Source of the DNA: Bradysia coprophila
Taxonomy: Eukaryota; Arthropoda; Insecta; Diptera; Sciaridae
NCBI RefSeq assembly: GCF_014529535.1
Contig: NW_023503293.1
Span: forward strand, 2,636,507-2,700,506
Length of the DNA: 64,000 nt
Direction: 5' to 3'
Notes under the pieces: generated by a model
Told to the model about the DNA's origin: nothing
The model's database searches: none
What the model saw: only the letters and a program-made list of their open reading frames with translations
Part shown: piece by piece, positions 46,459-59,609 of the stretch
Position numbering within the stretch: position 1 is the stretch's first letter
Layout of the letters: every line of letters starts with the position of its first letter
Program-made: the position numbers and the translations under genes

Positions 46459-46815
46459 GTGGATAAATTAAAAGTTAATTTATGTCGACGGACGAACCAA
46501 CACGTACGATGTATATTACAGCATAGCTTGAAATTTATGCGGAATGAGAATTTACACAGTCCCCACTACACCTTGATAACCAAAGGGTTACACCCTGAAC
46601 ACAAATGGAAAATGTTTCTGGAATCTAAAATTTCACATTTTTTGCGCCACTGCTCGAACGATCCAAGAAAAGCACCCAATCAATATTATTTAAAGACATA
46701 TATTCATTGGGAACGTTCCACACTAAGAATTATTATATATTCTTACCTGGATTGCGAAAAAGTTTTAATGTCGAAAAAGCTTTCGAATACAAAGGAAGCG
46801 GCGATTTTCAATTGA
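46459..46815 (+). CDS. Unrecognised open frame (118 aa)
   Basis: The frame is open further upstream to about 46408, so the ATG is not fixed. It has little low-complexity sequence and mixed basic and aromatic residues (for example NPHSPHY-like LHSPHYTLITKGLHPEHKWK). There is no signal peptide, membrane span or known motif, and no splice partner is apparent. It may be a small gene, an exon or chance. Confidence 0.25.
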   Translation: MDKLKVNLCRRTNQHVRCILQHSLKFMRNENLHSPHYTLITKGLHPEHKWKMFLESKISHFLRHCSNDPRKAPNQYYLKTYIHWERSTLRIIIYSYLDCEKVLMSKKLSNTKEAAIFN

Positions 46816-46961
46816 ATGAAACGTAAAAAAATAAAATTAAATTCGTATTGCACAAACAGAAATGCATAATGTAATATTTCTAGGAGAAAAAAATATCGAC
46901 AGAATTTATACATATAAAATATTGAATTAAACTTTGTCACCCATGTCGCCAATACAATCAG

Positions 46962-47220
46962 GGTTCTGAAAGAGCAGGTTAAGACACTTACGAAGGCGGA
47001 TGAAACACAAATCTTGAAATGTTTTGTTCAACACATTCATTAAAGATTGTGCGAAAATAAAACTTGAAAAAAAAAATCAATTTTATCAAGTTGACATTTC
47101 ACGCATTTCACTCAATCTGTAATGAGTGCGTTTAACAAAACATAAATAAATTGTCAAAATTTATGTTTCACCGCCTTCGCAATCAACTCATAAGTGTCTT
47201 AACTTGTTCTTCAGAACCTT
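46962..47220. repeat. MITE-like element, family D, copy 2
   Basis: Starts GGTTCTGAAAGAGCAGGTTA with CACTTACGAAGGCGGATGAA, and ends in the inverse: GTTTCACCGCCTTCGC, AAGTGTCTTAACTTGTTCTT, CAGAACCTT. It shares ends and layout with 1327-1555. The interior A/T tract carries an AAACTTGAAAAAAAAAATC run, as in copy 1. Confidence 0.75.
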
Positions 47221-47861
47221 CAATGAAATTATAAGTATAATCAAAAGAAGTTTTACTTCAAACGCTTTTCGAAGTTTACTGATTTGCCCAGTGTTTTGTA
47301 GATGGCGGTCCGTTCATTTATTTTTACATATTATGGTTCACACCCAAAGACACCAATACACATATTTTATTTGCTACCAAGTAGTAGTTGTGTATACCGA
47401 TCACGGTATCTTCACTATCCAATAAACTATTCCAGTATGACACTTAAAACGATAAAATTTTTTCTAATTAGACAACTTGAGTAATATCCAGTATCTTTCT
47501 ATTATCGGAAATAAGAAAAAAAAGCAAAATAACTGGTAACTTATGTGTGCCGACAGAGATATTGTTTTATCAGGGATATTTGTAAAATTTCAGTTAAACT
47601 AGGTCCCACCTTTTGGATGGGTCAGGTCCCTTGACTGATAATTTTCTCAAAATATTTTTTTTTGTCATTGTTCAACTTCTTAATCAACTTCTTAAATAAG
47701 ATGAATTATCAAAAAATAATGGGACCCATTAAAGATTTTACAGAACATTTCATATATTTTTTCAAATAGATAATTGTGGGAATCCACATTTTTAACTATT
47801 TTCATCAGTTTCAGTCAAGTGAAGAACACATTAAATTGCTAATTATCAACAGAGTAAAATC

Positions 47862-48860
47862 TTGTTTTCCTGGAATAGTTTCCAGATCCTGACACGGCCC
47901 ATCTTCCAACTTATTCTTGCGAATCTAATTCCTCGTCGATTACAACACATTTGTCGGTTATACTCAAATTATCGGTGTGACAAAAAGAAAATGGTAACAA
48001 ACAATTACGTTTTTTATAACATTTCATACAACATTACACAACACATTAAATTATCAATATCAATTATCAGTAGTTTCCCATGGCCCATCTTCGAACTTAA
48101 CCTCGGGATTCAATTCCTCGTCGATTAATAGTACATTGAATGACAAGGGGCGAAAGTAAAAAAATTCAACCGTGTGCGAGAGTTGGAGCCCGCGCCGAAG
48201 GCAAGGGCTCTAATCGCACAGGTTGAATTTTTTACTTTTGCCCCGAGTCGTTCATACTATTTTTTTTGATACCAACATTGAAAATTGATACGTATCGCAA
48301 ACATCGCAACAAAATGTTGAAATAAAAAGGCATTTAGCCAGAAAATGCGGGATTCCAGGGGGCGGCAGCCCCCTGGTATATGAAAAATTTAATAATTTAG
48401 CCATCACAACAATAACACACACAAAAATTAAGATATAACTAACAAATCATTCAGTAACAAAAAGTATCAACTTTGTATGCTAATTTCAATAAGAACACTG
48501 GCGCACAGTGTTTTACAATTTTGATCAAAGTATTCTGCATAATATGAGCGGATTTTGTTGACAACTCGACTCATTTCTCTCATTTTCTGTGACGTCAGTC
48601 ACTTTCGCTGTTCGTTCAGTTGCGTTCGCTCTTCGTTAAGTACTTTCTCCCCGTGGGATGCATTTTTTTACTTTCGCCCCTCATATGCGGGGCGAAAGTA
48701 TCGTTTTTCAATGTTGGTATCAAAAAAAACAAATTTCAGCAAAATCGGTTAAGAATTACTCAAGTTATCGTCGTGACAAAAAAAATTGGTTGCAAACAAT
48801 TACGTTTTTCACAACATTTCAAACATAGTGTACTTGTGTGGTGACAAACATCTTAGGGTA
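47862..48860. repeat. Cluster of related repeats around a palindrome
   Basis: GGCCCATCTTC, then AATTCCTCGTCGATTA, occurs at about 47897-47941 and 48081-48127. A TCACACC-ending block with CAAACAATTACGTTTTT and ACATTTCA occurs at about 47997 and 48796. At 48140-48255 a palindrome has arms GGGGCGAAAGTAAAAAAATT and inverse AATTTTTTACTTTTGCCCC, and a shorter ACTTTCGCCCCTCATATGCG hairpin lies near 48669. Two or more copies of a foldback family are nested here. Confidence 0.6.
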
Positions 48861-49589
48861 TTTTCTGACGTGAGACCCTCGACTTTCAGTCAAGGGAATA
48901 AACTGTGAACTGTGCTAACTGTTCGAAATAGAACACTATGGTACCATTTCTCTAATCTTCAAAAGAACAGGTTGGTACATTCACGAAGACAGCTGGCACC
49001 AAAATTTGAACGGATCCATGTTTTTTTTCATATAAAATTATTAGTTTAAGTCGATGGAAGAGTTACTCAAATTCTTTTTTGCTGCCATTGCCTCAGTGAT
49101 AGACTCAGAGGTGTGTCAGAACTTTTTCTATCTGAACCTATCCGGCTATCCTAGTAATTAACCCCTCGCAGTTTGTATTTTGGGCCAAGACACCATGAAA
49201 CTGCCAAATCGAATTTTATTTATTGGGATTTTAGAACTTTTTATTGTATATTTGAATGGTTTGAAGTATCATATTTGACTAGGTTTACTGTATGAAATCA
49301 AAATTCCAGATCAGTACAACCATTCTATTTGTTTTTAAGTTTTTATGCAAAAAGAATAGAAATTAATTAATTTAATTGTAGAAGTAGGACCATATTCTAC
49401 ATTAATTATGACACGGTTATGGTACCATCCGCTACTCGTTTAAAAGAATTCTGTAGTGGTATTGTTGGCAATGATCTAAATGGTATTACCGGTATTACAC
49501 AGTTTGTGTATGGAAATTCAACCTAACAAAAACAAACAAAAAATCTACCAGTCGTTACCAATTGCGTTCGAAGTGTCACACCTGATAAT

Positions 49590-49604
49590 ATGGCAGATAT
49601 AGAG
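49590..49604 (+). other. Candidate start exon MADIE followed by GTAAGT
   Basis: ATG GCA GAT ATA GAG is followed immediately by GTAAGT, a consensus donor, at 49605. No partner exon with matching phase is visible downstream in the window. If real, it would begin a gene whose remaining exons lie beyond 64 kb or are too short to see. Support is weak. Confidence 0.25.
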
Positions 49605-52600
49605 GTAAGTAATTTTTAACATTTAATTAAATTTCTTGGTGTTTATTTGGTTATTAATTAAATTATTACAAAAATTCAATACAAGAAAATCAAATGCATC
49701 GAACAAATATGAATTCATTGTAAATTATGTGAATTAAGTTGTGATTTGAGTGAAACGAAAATTTTTATATTCCACGCCCAAAGAGCATTTTTCTGTTTCG
49801 GCTTCATAATACAAAATAAAATGCATAAGAACAGATACGTTGTCGGCTCGAATAATAGAGAAAAAAATATATAATTTGGGGATTCTAAAATACAAAGGTC
49901 TTTTCGGTTTAGATTCAGTGTCGTAGGGAATTTATTAATAAATTTATTGCATTGACGACGGAAAAAAATAACACACAACAGTGAGAGACAAATCTATATA
50001 ATATGTGACTTTGTTCATTAGGTCGTCGATCAATTAACGGGGTGTCAATCGATGTTACAAATTAGTCATTACACATCTCAATTTACAACAAAAACATTTA
50101 CAGTCGTCCAGTGTTTATTATTATCAACAAATTCGATTGATAATTGGACTGGCGCAATCACTTGAGATGTGCGAAAAAAAAATGGTTTTAATGAAATTCC
50201 GAAGGTTTTTCTGTGCGATTTTAGCTGCTCCTTGTCGAGTATTGATTCGAAATTTGAAACATATTCTGTTGTGCAAGAGTGTGTTTTTATTTATCACTAA
50301 AACTCTATTAATGATACAGTGTCTAATTGGGTGTTAGATTTCGTATAACATAAGCGGAAAACTGTTTCTACATATGAAATGTATTGACATGATAATCTCC
50401 GTCAATAATAACGTTATTACGTTTATCAAATTCATTTTTTTTTGTTTTTTTGTTTTGCAAGAAAACATTCTCAGCACATTCTTAATTAATCTATCGATCA
50501 TGTCCACCATGTATTATTGTGTACAACGGTCGCATTTATCTTCCATTTCTTTCTAAATTATAGTTTACGTTTCTCATAGTCTCATAATAAGCAGCATAGC
50601 GGCGGACAGTGTACTATGCTTACGTAATTAACATAATTTTTTTGTTGGTTTCCATTCTCACCAAACGTGTTGTTCTAGAATAATAATGATCTGGGTGTAA
50701 ATTTTGCTGGTTTAACAATTCGAATTGGTCGTGACATCTGTACATTAAAATTTGGTTCGAAGTATTTTTTTGTTGTTAGTTGTTTTGCTATATCGCTCGT
50801 GTAAAGACTTGCAACAAACTTTGACTTTGTCCATTGATTTTTTAGTAGGTCGGGTGTCTCTATTCACCAGCCAGTTCGCAATGTGTGACGATTTGCTGAA
50901 TGATGGCATTGTCACTTCGGATTTCCATTAAATTCTGAGAATAGAATCTTTCAGAATAGGACATGAGCTACTCAAGTGTTTCTAATGATTGCGATATATT
51001 TATATCTTTATTGCACCTGCGATTCGGACATAGATTCCAACATTTTCCATGAAATATTTTTAAATGACTATCAATTAAAAGTCCACGATTTTTCTAACTG
51101 GGACGTCTATACGTGTGGACTTAATAGGAAGATTGCAATTTTCACTTATCAAAAACTTGAAAATTTATAACTCTTCATATAATTCGTGTGGAGAAATTAC
51201 TTAGAATTTCCACATTCTACGTCCACTTATAACTGTAAATGAAAATCTCAATCTCCCTAACGGATGGCCCCCAAACTATTTAGACAGTTGAAGTAAATTT
51301 CTGGGGAAAAAAAATCTATCTGTATTGACGTAAGCAAAGATAACGCGTCCAAACCTGTCTTACAAATAAGTTTTTCGCTTCGTTGCAAATTTCCAGTTTG
51401 CCATCGACTTAATTGAGTAAATACTTCACATGGTGATGAATTAACGAAATTAATTGCGAGGTGTTCAACCTTACGATTGTTGTTTGATCTGATGGATGGG
51501 ATTTAGTATTTTTGTTATATTCGAATGGACCACTTGCAAATAGACTATCTGCAAATTGCTTTGACTTTCAAGTTCTTTGGCTCGAGCTTCGATTCAGGTT
51601 TTTATTAATCTTCAGGAAAAACGGCTCAAGATTCACGATGTAACGATTCAATCTGTTACTTCATTTGTTTCAATTATCTATAAATGTTTCGTCCTTGCGG
51701 TCGTCTGTAGGGACTCATTAGTGTTATCTAATGTTTTCCTCTAAGAATGGTTTTACAATGATCGCTACTTCTCAGCGGAATCTCAGATTATAGTTTTAAT
51801 AAATTACCAAATCTTCTTATGACGCCACGGAAGTTCATTGAAAAAACAAACAAAAAAGAAACATTGAGTAAGCAACGCAAGGTAGATGTGCAAAAAATTG
51901 AAACGTTGACGTTTTACTAACGATAACATCGTTAAGACCTTTTGCGCCGTTTCAACCAGTTTCAAATTTCAATAATCAAAGCGAAAATATTTTTGTATCC
52001 AACACAGTACCGCATCGGCATAATTTCTTTGGTAAATTTGGTTTGACCTTTCTTTAAAATGTAATTAACATTCTAAGACGTTAATGACAGCCACAAATTT
52101 ATTCTTTCGTTTTCATTTTACATACTTATCGGGTACGGCCCGTTAGATAATATTCGTTGCAAATTGCATTTTTGTACTTTGTTCGAACGAAAATCGAGTA
52201 CAACTACCGTGCTTGGTCTGAATTTCTTAGACAGGTATTGATCCTAATTTGATGATTAAAAACAACTCTCCAAATTATCATCAGCAAACGGAAAATGTGT
52301 ACGTGAGACTGTGACATTGCACCGAACGAAAAAAATGCTTCGAATTTGTCTAGTATCAATTAACATGTTCGTCGAATCAAAACAAAATATTAAAGTCTGA
52401 GTCAAATTTACAGACTTAATTGACCATTTCGACGTCCATATTGTGAGTAAATGTTTCTCTTCACAACATACTAAACAGGCTTTCTACTGAATGTGAAACA
52501 CCTCTTGTTAAAAAATGTATCATTTACCAATCCAAACCAATCCAGATTAATCCAGAATGGTCTAGACGAAAATAAAAATATTTGATTGCACTCTTGTGCA

Positions 52601-55600
52601 TGCTTATATGGTTTCAACTAGTCTCAAGACGTGTAAGCTACCAGTTTTTTTCTTCTTTTATTTCTTTGTCTCTCTCTCCCCGCTATTGTAAGCATCGTTT
52701 AACATCAATTTTATACTATTTTACATCAGGCAAATCGAATTAGCGCATTACGAATATTATTGACATTTTCATTTATCTGTAAATCTTTGTACCGAAAAAA
52801 GTCGCAGTTAATGCGCCTTTCCGCATCTTGAATGAACTTTTTTTTTTCTCTGTTGACTTACCGACTTATCTACGTTATTCAGTAATAAAAACTAAAATGT
52901 ATTTTTCAGAGATTTCAGACAATTTTATTCGGATTTTGTCTTTACCAGTTAGCTGTCTTACTAATGTTTAATGAAAATACTAAAATTCCATTCGCACGAT
53001 AAATGATTAATGAATGTTAAATGATTGAATTTTGCTTAACGTTCAGTCAACAATAGTTAGCATCGCAATTGTTACACTTCTTGTTTACGTTTTTTTCTCG
53101 TCAAATGTTCGCAAAAATGTTTGTCTTGTGACTTGACTTCACTGTGAAGTCTCTGATCAAAAGTGTTTACTTTTGGATACAGTGGACTATTTAGTGCGAA
53201 TGCTTGGTTTGGAATTCTCTGTTCCAAGCTCATCCCGAGAAGTCATGTTAAGAGTTCCTCGAAGCTTTCGAGAACTCACTAGATCTGCTCATAAAGATCC
53301 TCGATCCTCATAATGGGACAGCAGTATACTCAATTACCTCTTACTTACCTATTTATTGCCTGTGTCGTAAATAATAAAAATAACTCATTTATCTACTTAC
53401 ATCTTCCACGTCAGTTCCATCCATTAAAGAAAAACGATAAGATAAATGAATCCCGGGAAACACTTTCCAAAGTAGGTCTTCCGAAAAGACCCGGATGCAT
53501 TGTAGTGAATAGTTTCTAAAAAAAAGTCTTTACCTTCTTGAAAAGTAGGTCATAAGAAACAACGATTTAACCCATGCGATATGAATTCTCGTACGAGTCA
53601 ACATTTTCTGCAATTTGGGTGTCTTTCTTAAACGCTAACGTTGCTTTATTGCCTACGTTGCGATATATCCGAGCATTATGAGATGCGCTCAGGACGTACA
53701 AACTTTTAAAGGACGTTCAATAGCGATGCAATTATTTTCCCTACGGCATTATTCTCCATCAATTTCTTTTACAAATAATGGCAAACGTAGACGACAATGT
53801 TAATGCAAACTGAAATTGCCGATTTATAATCGAATTTGCCTTACCTACCTACACTTGTGTCACGATGTTCCGAACGAAACAATTAAATAAACTCGGTCAA
53901 TACCGTTCGTCTTAAAGTGAGTCTAGTAATTTCAATTTACTGACAATAAACACACTAAATTAATGCATCCGCACCAGTGTAAGTTATAGCCGTACCACAA
54001 GTTGAAGATGAGAATTTATTATTTTGAATTTTAATATTTTGATTAGAGCTTTCTGAACGACAAACAAAACGACCAGTGTTTCGATTGCTGAAACTTTAAT
54101 GTGTTATGAAACCAGAAGCATGACAGACGCGTTCCACTTTTGTATGGATCTTATTCGGGAAATTATTTTAAACTTTGTCTCTCTGTCCCTGTGCGCCTCT
54201 TTTATCAATTTAAAATCATCCATATAATGTCTGGAATAGAATAGAGTTTGAAACCCGTGCAAAAGAACATCATTAAGAAACAGAAATGATGGTAATTGGG
54301 GTATGGGAAAAAAGCGCCAACGAAACGAACAACGAAAATGCGCGCCGGGAACGTTTTTTTTTATTGATTGTACAACATCGTTGGATAATTTCCACAATAA
54401 TTATTTCTCCGACGCCAGCAACAAAAGAAATTTTTTTTACTCCCATTTTACGATTCTTACATTTAAGGATGACACACTGCAACCCATTCCTCATTTATCC
54501 ATGAGATTTGCACAAATCGATTTAGCCAATTTAAAGCTAAGTGAATATATATAGCGATGTTGAAATAAATGTACATTTGAGACTCGAAAAAGATGTCAAA
54601 CGGTGACATCGTGACATAATAGCTTAAACTCTTATCGAAAAACCATTTCAGAGTAAATTTTCATTCAAAATTCCAATCGATGATCTATTTCTGTCGTCGT
54701 TTTTTTTTGGCAATGCTACCACATAAATGGAATTTTCTTTCGGTTTATGATAACTTTATTAATACATCAAGTAAAATTGGAGACGTCATACAATTTTTCG
54801 ACATAGCACCGCGCTGTTTCGTTATGTCTTTGTTTGGTAGATAAGATTAATCCGATTTTAGCGTCATTACGGACACATCAATTTTGTGGAATCAATGAAC
54901 GAAACATTTACAAAATCTTGGCGCACCGTTAAACGAGCCGAAAGTAAGTCACACACTGTGTGAAAAGATATGATAGGTGTATCGATAAACCATTTTTAAA
55001 CGGCACCACGTTCTGCCTAAGTGCTTATACCCGTTCTCTATGCGAAATTTATCAAATCGTCCGCAGTGGTTAAAAATTTTGAAGTTTCTGTGACGTTCAC
55101 TTGGATCACAAGTAATCAGTCGAACCAAACGCAAAATTACCACACAATGACGAACGTAATTTGTGCCAATTATCCGATTAAAATGGAAAGAGGCTCTGTG
55201 ACGCAAGTGACTTATTAAGTGGATTCATCTTCGTCTCATTGTTCGACAATGATTATATATATTGTGCGCTATCGGGGGGCGATTAGTGGATTTATTCGGG
55301 AGATACAAATTCAAGTCTCGTCGTAGAACGGAACGGATTTTTTTCTTGTGGAAATGGCGACAGATAGACAAAAGTTGCCTCTGTATAAAAGGTCCACTGT
55401 TTCCAGTCTATAATCTAGGTGTGAACAGAAAATACAGATATTATTCGCTATTCGCCCATGCAAGGCGAATAGCATCGTCCTTTATATTTTCCTATAAAAA
55501 AGAATTTGTACAGCACCAGACATTGTTATGTAATTGCAAATAAAAAAATTCAACTAAATAAAAAAAAACTCCATCCACAACCTTCAATTATGTATACATT

Positions 55601-56981
55601 CATTTTAGTAAATTTCTAACAAAAAAATAATGGAAAGAAAATTAATTTAAAAATTTAAAATGTGTTTCACATCACCACCGAACGTCTAAAACACACTTTT
55701 GCACGGTAAAATGATACCGAAATACAATAAAATAGCATGTCTAGAAGCTATTTCACCAATATAAATAATAGGGTCGATCGATAAATTCAGACCATACATA
55801 AGTTATAAGTGGTGAACAGACATTAGTTTATCCTTGCAGCCAACAAAATAGAAACAATCAATACATTTGGAATGAAAAAAAAAACCGTTGAAGGGGGGAA
55901 GAAAAATATTTTAAGAATTTGTATCGATTCAGCTGGGAGTTTCAATTTGTGCGGTTAGCCAAACATTTTAATTACAAGTTGTTTGGGAATATTGTTGTTA
56001 CAATTTAATTGAGTGGGTTGTTGACTTTTTATGTCACGTTTCCAAGAGGATTCGGACATCATGTAATTGCTTTCATGAAACATTTGACTGTTTACTCATC
56101 GGCCTAGGCTGTCCAGTGTACGGTAATCATTACGGATTAATTACCGAATTAGTAATCTACTAACGGGAACATTGCTCGCCCGGCCTTCTGTTCCGTGCTT
56201 TTATCCATTAACGCTAAATTAACGATGAGATATCTTGTAACATTTTTTCCTTTCATCAACTAATTAAAAACGGGGAAAATTCTCACAAAATTTTCGCCAG
56301 CATTCGCCTTTGTCGTGTTAAGAAAAATAACACCAGTCAGAAATGGTACAGAGGACGACGCTGATAACATGATATTTACTGGGACAATGACAATAGCATT
56401 AAGCTTGTCCTACAAATACACTGAGTTACCTATTTCATGTCCGAACCGACGAGTTCCGTTTTATTTCATTTTTTTTTTGTATTCAAAAGGAATTTTTCTG
56501 CAAAATAGAGCTGGATTTATGCTTCTTTTGTTCGGATAATTTTTTCTTTTCATATATAAAACCAAGCATCGTTTTAAGCAAGCGAAACTGAACGTTTTGT
56601 TTGGTTGGTTCTCTCTTTATTAGATTATGGAAAATATAAATTTATTTAATCTTTTGATTAACTGCGTTAGAATTTTGAAAGAATTTTTGATATAGCGAAA
56701 TTGCGGTGAAACAATTCTCGCATTTTGATGACCTCGGCCACTGCATTGAAGATAATGAAATTTTTTGTAAATTAAAATTCATGTTTTTCCGCTCTATTGG
56801 GCTTGAATTTCCGTTCTAATATCAAAGCAATAATTGGAGATTGCGACGATTGATTGGGTATTTTAAATTGAACTGGTTGAACGTTTCAAGGGCTATATAG
56901 CCTCACTTGTCAATACAACAATGTTCAACCCATTACGTAAGGTATTTCATTCTCACAGCACTTCCCGAAAATTTGTTGTAT
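49605..56981. other. Long interval without recognisable gene
   Basis: AT-rich, with short unrecognised frames only, e.g. a hydrophobic-start frame at 50976-51170 and overlapping frames at 54104-54554. Family A-D repeats and long foldbacks, frequent before 49 kb, are absent here. It could be a large intron or a regulatory landscape. Confidence 0.4.
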
Positions 56982-57390
56982 GTACATGCTATATGCGTCG
57001 AAAACCGTATTTTTCATGTGTCACTACGACGCCCTCAGCTCGGCTACGCCTCGGATCAACAAAATCCACACGAAAACTCTACTTTTCATCTTTTTATCCA
57101 TCGTCATGTAAAATACAATTGATTTCCCTAGGGTCGAAAATGACTTATTACAACTTTAATGAAAAGTAAATTGACTTGGCAGCACAATGTGCCCAAACAG
57201 AGGTACCTTGCGTGTTTTACCTAAGTAAAACGGCTAGGATAAAAAAATGACTTAGGAAATCCATTAGGTAACTCGTAATAAAAATGAAAAGTCTCGCTTT
57301 TGTGTGTTTATTGACCGCAGCTTCAACTCGGACCAACAAAACACACGAAAACTCTGGTTTTCATCTTCTTATTCCTTGTTGTGGTAAAGA
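56982..57390 (+). repeat. Two family B copies in tandem
   Basis: The first (56982-57115) keeps CATGCTATATGCGTCGAAAA, CGACGCCCTCAGCTCGGCTA and GATCAACAAAATCCACACGA with the closing ATCGTCATGTAAAATAC. The second (about 57258-57390) is diverged: GTAACTCGTAATAAAAATGA, TTTGTGTGTTTATTGACCGC, CACACGAAAACTCTGG. Both lie in the same orientation. Confidence 0.7.
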
Positions 57391-59327
57391 CTATTCCTTC
57401 AGACACTAGCGTCCATCTCGCGAGTAAGGTATATGTTACGTAATGGTCTGGAGATTGGTATTTTGACTTGTCAAAAAAAAAAAAAAATTCAAACCAGTAC
57501 GCAATTTGCTATTACTCAATTCAATGTTTGCGCCACTATCCGTTTCTTTTACTATTCCCAACGTTGCTTCCTACAATAATTACACAAGTGTATGGGTTCT
57601 GCGGTCTTGATTTATCATGGAAAAGAGATTTTACCTACACGGTTCAGTCATTATTATCAGAATTATCATCAGACGCGATACAATAAAAGAATTGTTGTAG
57701 CTGTTGTAGTCATATAACTTTTAGTGAATAACTGCTGGGTACTGATGAACGAATTGATGGCACACGCGACCAAATTACTCGTTTTGCATGAAGTTGACGG
57801 TGAGGAAGTAGAATCGCAGGCCCTTATTCATAAAAACCTTGTTTGCTTCAATTCAACCAAATATGCATTGAATGCGACAATTAATTTGCCAAATAAAATC
57901 ATTTTTCGACCCAGTTTATTTTTGCAAACAATTGTATGACGAAGTCCCATAATTTCTCGATATTAAATGTGGATCATTTGCTGCTAATCGTGGCCTATCG
58001 AATGGTACCACTGTCGCCGAGGGCTGGCCACTACAATCATTCCCACTTCCAATTGAATTTTTTTTAGCATTCCTATATGTGAATATTAAGCGCACATACA
58101 ATTGGTTTTTTCCGGGCAATATAATGTCCTCCTACAAAAATATAATAGCTAACTACCATCATTTTTCTTTCGTGTGTGCTGTTATAGTATATAATATCTA
58201 TCGTTTCCATGCAATTATTGTGAAACTAGTTACGTGAAGATTTTGCTGGTATTAAAAAGATTTAGTTCTATAACTTGCTAATTTGATTTAATCAGTTAGA
58301 TCAATGTTTTCCATTCGGAAAATGTTACGTAATCGTAGAAAATGGTTCTGTTATACATTAGTAACATTACACTATATCGGAATTTCGTATATGTATGTGA
58401 TTTTGTAAGAAGGGATGTAATAGAAAATTCAATATTTTCCGTTGGCTTTCATCTAAGTTTGTGACCTCATCGTATTGTCATTTGTAAAGGATATTTGATA
58501 TTCGATTGCGCACCAGATTTCCAGTACAAAGATGGGGATGTTATTCAAATAAAAATTCATGTTCATGTTCAAATAAACCAAATACAAAATGGTAATTTTA
58601 TAAAAATTCATGGAGAAATGTTGTTGTTTTTTCTTGTGATATATAATATATTCTGAAGGAATAAAAAAGTGGTGTCATGTTTCTCGGTATCACATTACAT
58701 TTACACGGCTTAGATTTTCTATAATTAAACATTGTTATGAGGCGATATGTTTTTTTTTTTCACGAAAAGCTTACGTTTACCGTCTTCTTTCAAACGAATA
58801 GTTTTTTCCGTTTGGGGAGTGCTTCTTTAAACTTGTTTTTTTTAAATGATAAAATCGTTAAGTGCACTCACAAATAGAGAGTCTTCACTCCATCCATGTA
58901 TATTTGTCTATGGCTATATATGATTGTGCTTTAACCAGTTAAATGGAACACCCCTTTTATGACCTGAATATATTTGGGATAGTCAAATATATAAAAAAAA
59001 GTTTTCTCGTTTGTTCATGTATACATTCCAAGGCAATTCCACTATGCTTCATAATTGTATAAACCGCATTCAATATTTCCATTATCGTAGATTTATATCG
59101 GCGTCTGCATCTGTGAAGGGAATTGCGATCAATTTTATTATAGACCGAAAGCTGGTGTGCATTTTCGTCCACCAATATACTATAATTTGAAATCTGTCCC
59201 TATCGATATACAACCTGATTATGTGTGAGCTCATTTGACAAATTTTCTAATTTCCTAATTTTTTCGGATTTATTTTCCGGCATTTTCAGAATTTTTAAGA
59301 AATAAAATTCTCTGAAATAAGCCCTGG
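57391..59327. other. Gene-poor stretch
   Basis: An open frame at 57724-57939 and others have no recognisable domain or borders. Some poly-A/T tracts. Nothing firm. Confidence 0.35.
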
Positions 59328-59609
59328 TTTCAAACTGTGGACCTAATGAGGTACTAAGGTGCACATTGGCTCTCGGTCTATTTTATCGAGTCAAGCTTTC
59401 ATTTATTGAAAGTACTGTTCGGGAATATGATGGCGCTGGTTTCAAACAGTGAACCTAATGAGGTACTAGGATGCATATAGGCTCAGGGCCGTAGCTAGCA
59501 GAATGGGCCCACCTTAGCCCGTTAGTAGCTACTGGCCTGCGTAGGATCTCGGTCTATTTTATCGAGTCACTCGTTCGTTAATTGAAAGTACTGTTCGGGA
59601 ATATGATGG
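59328..59609 (+). repeat. Direct duplication with a 64-bp insert in the second copy
   Basis: Copy 1 runs GTGGACCTAATGAGGTACTA .. CTCGGTCTATTTTATCGAGT .. GAAAGTACTGTTCGGGAATA; copy 2 repeats the same order from about 59438. In copy 2 a block (about 59485-59548, AGGGCCGTAGCTAGCAGAAT to TAGTAGCTACTGGCC..) interrupts the GGCTC|CTCGG junction. The block contains a GTAGCTAC palindrome. Confidence 0.75.

Noticed and set aside
54104..54554. Overlapping plus and minus frames of 72-97 codons
   Set aside because: All three show mixed low-information content with poly-T tracts and no motif or splice border.
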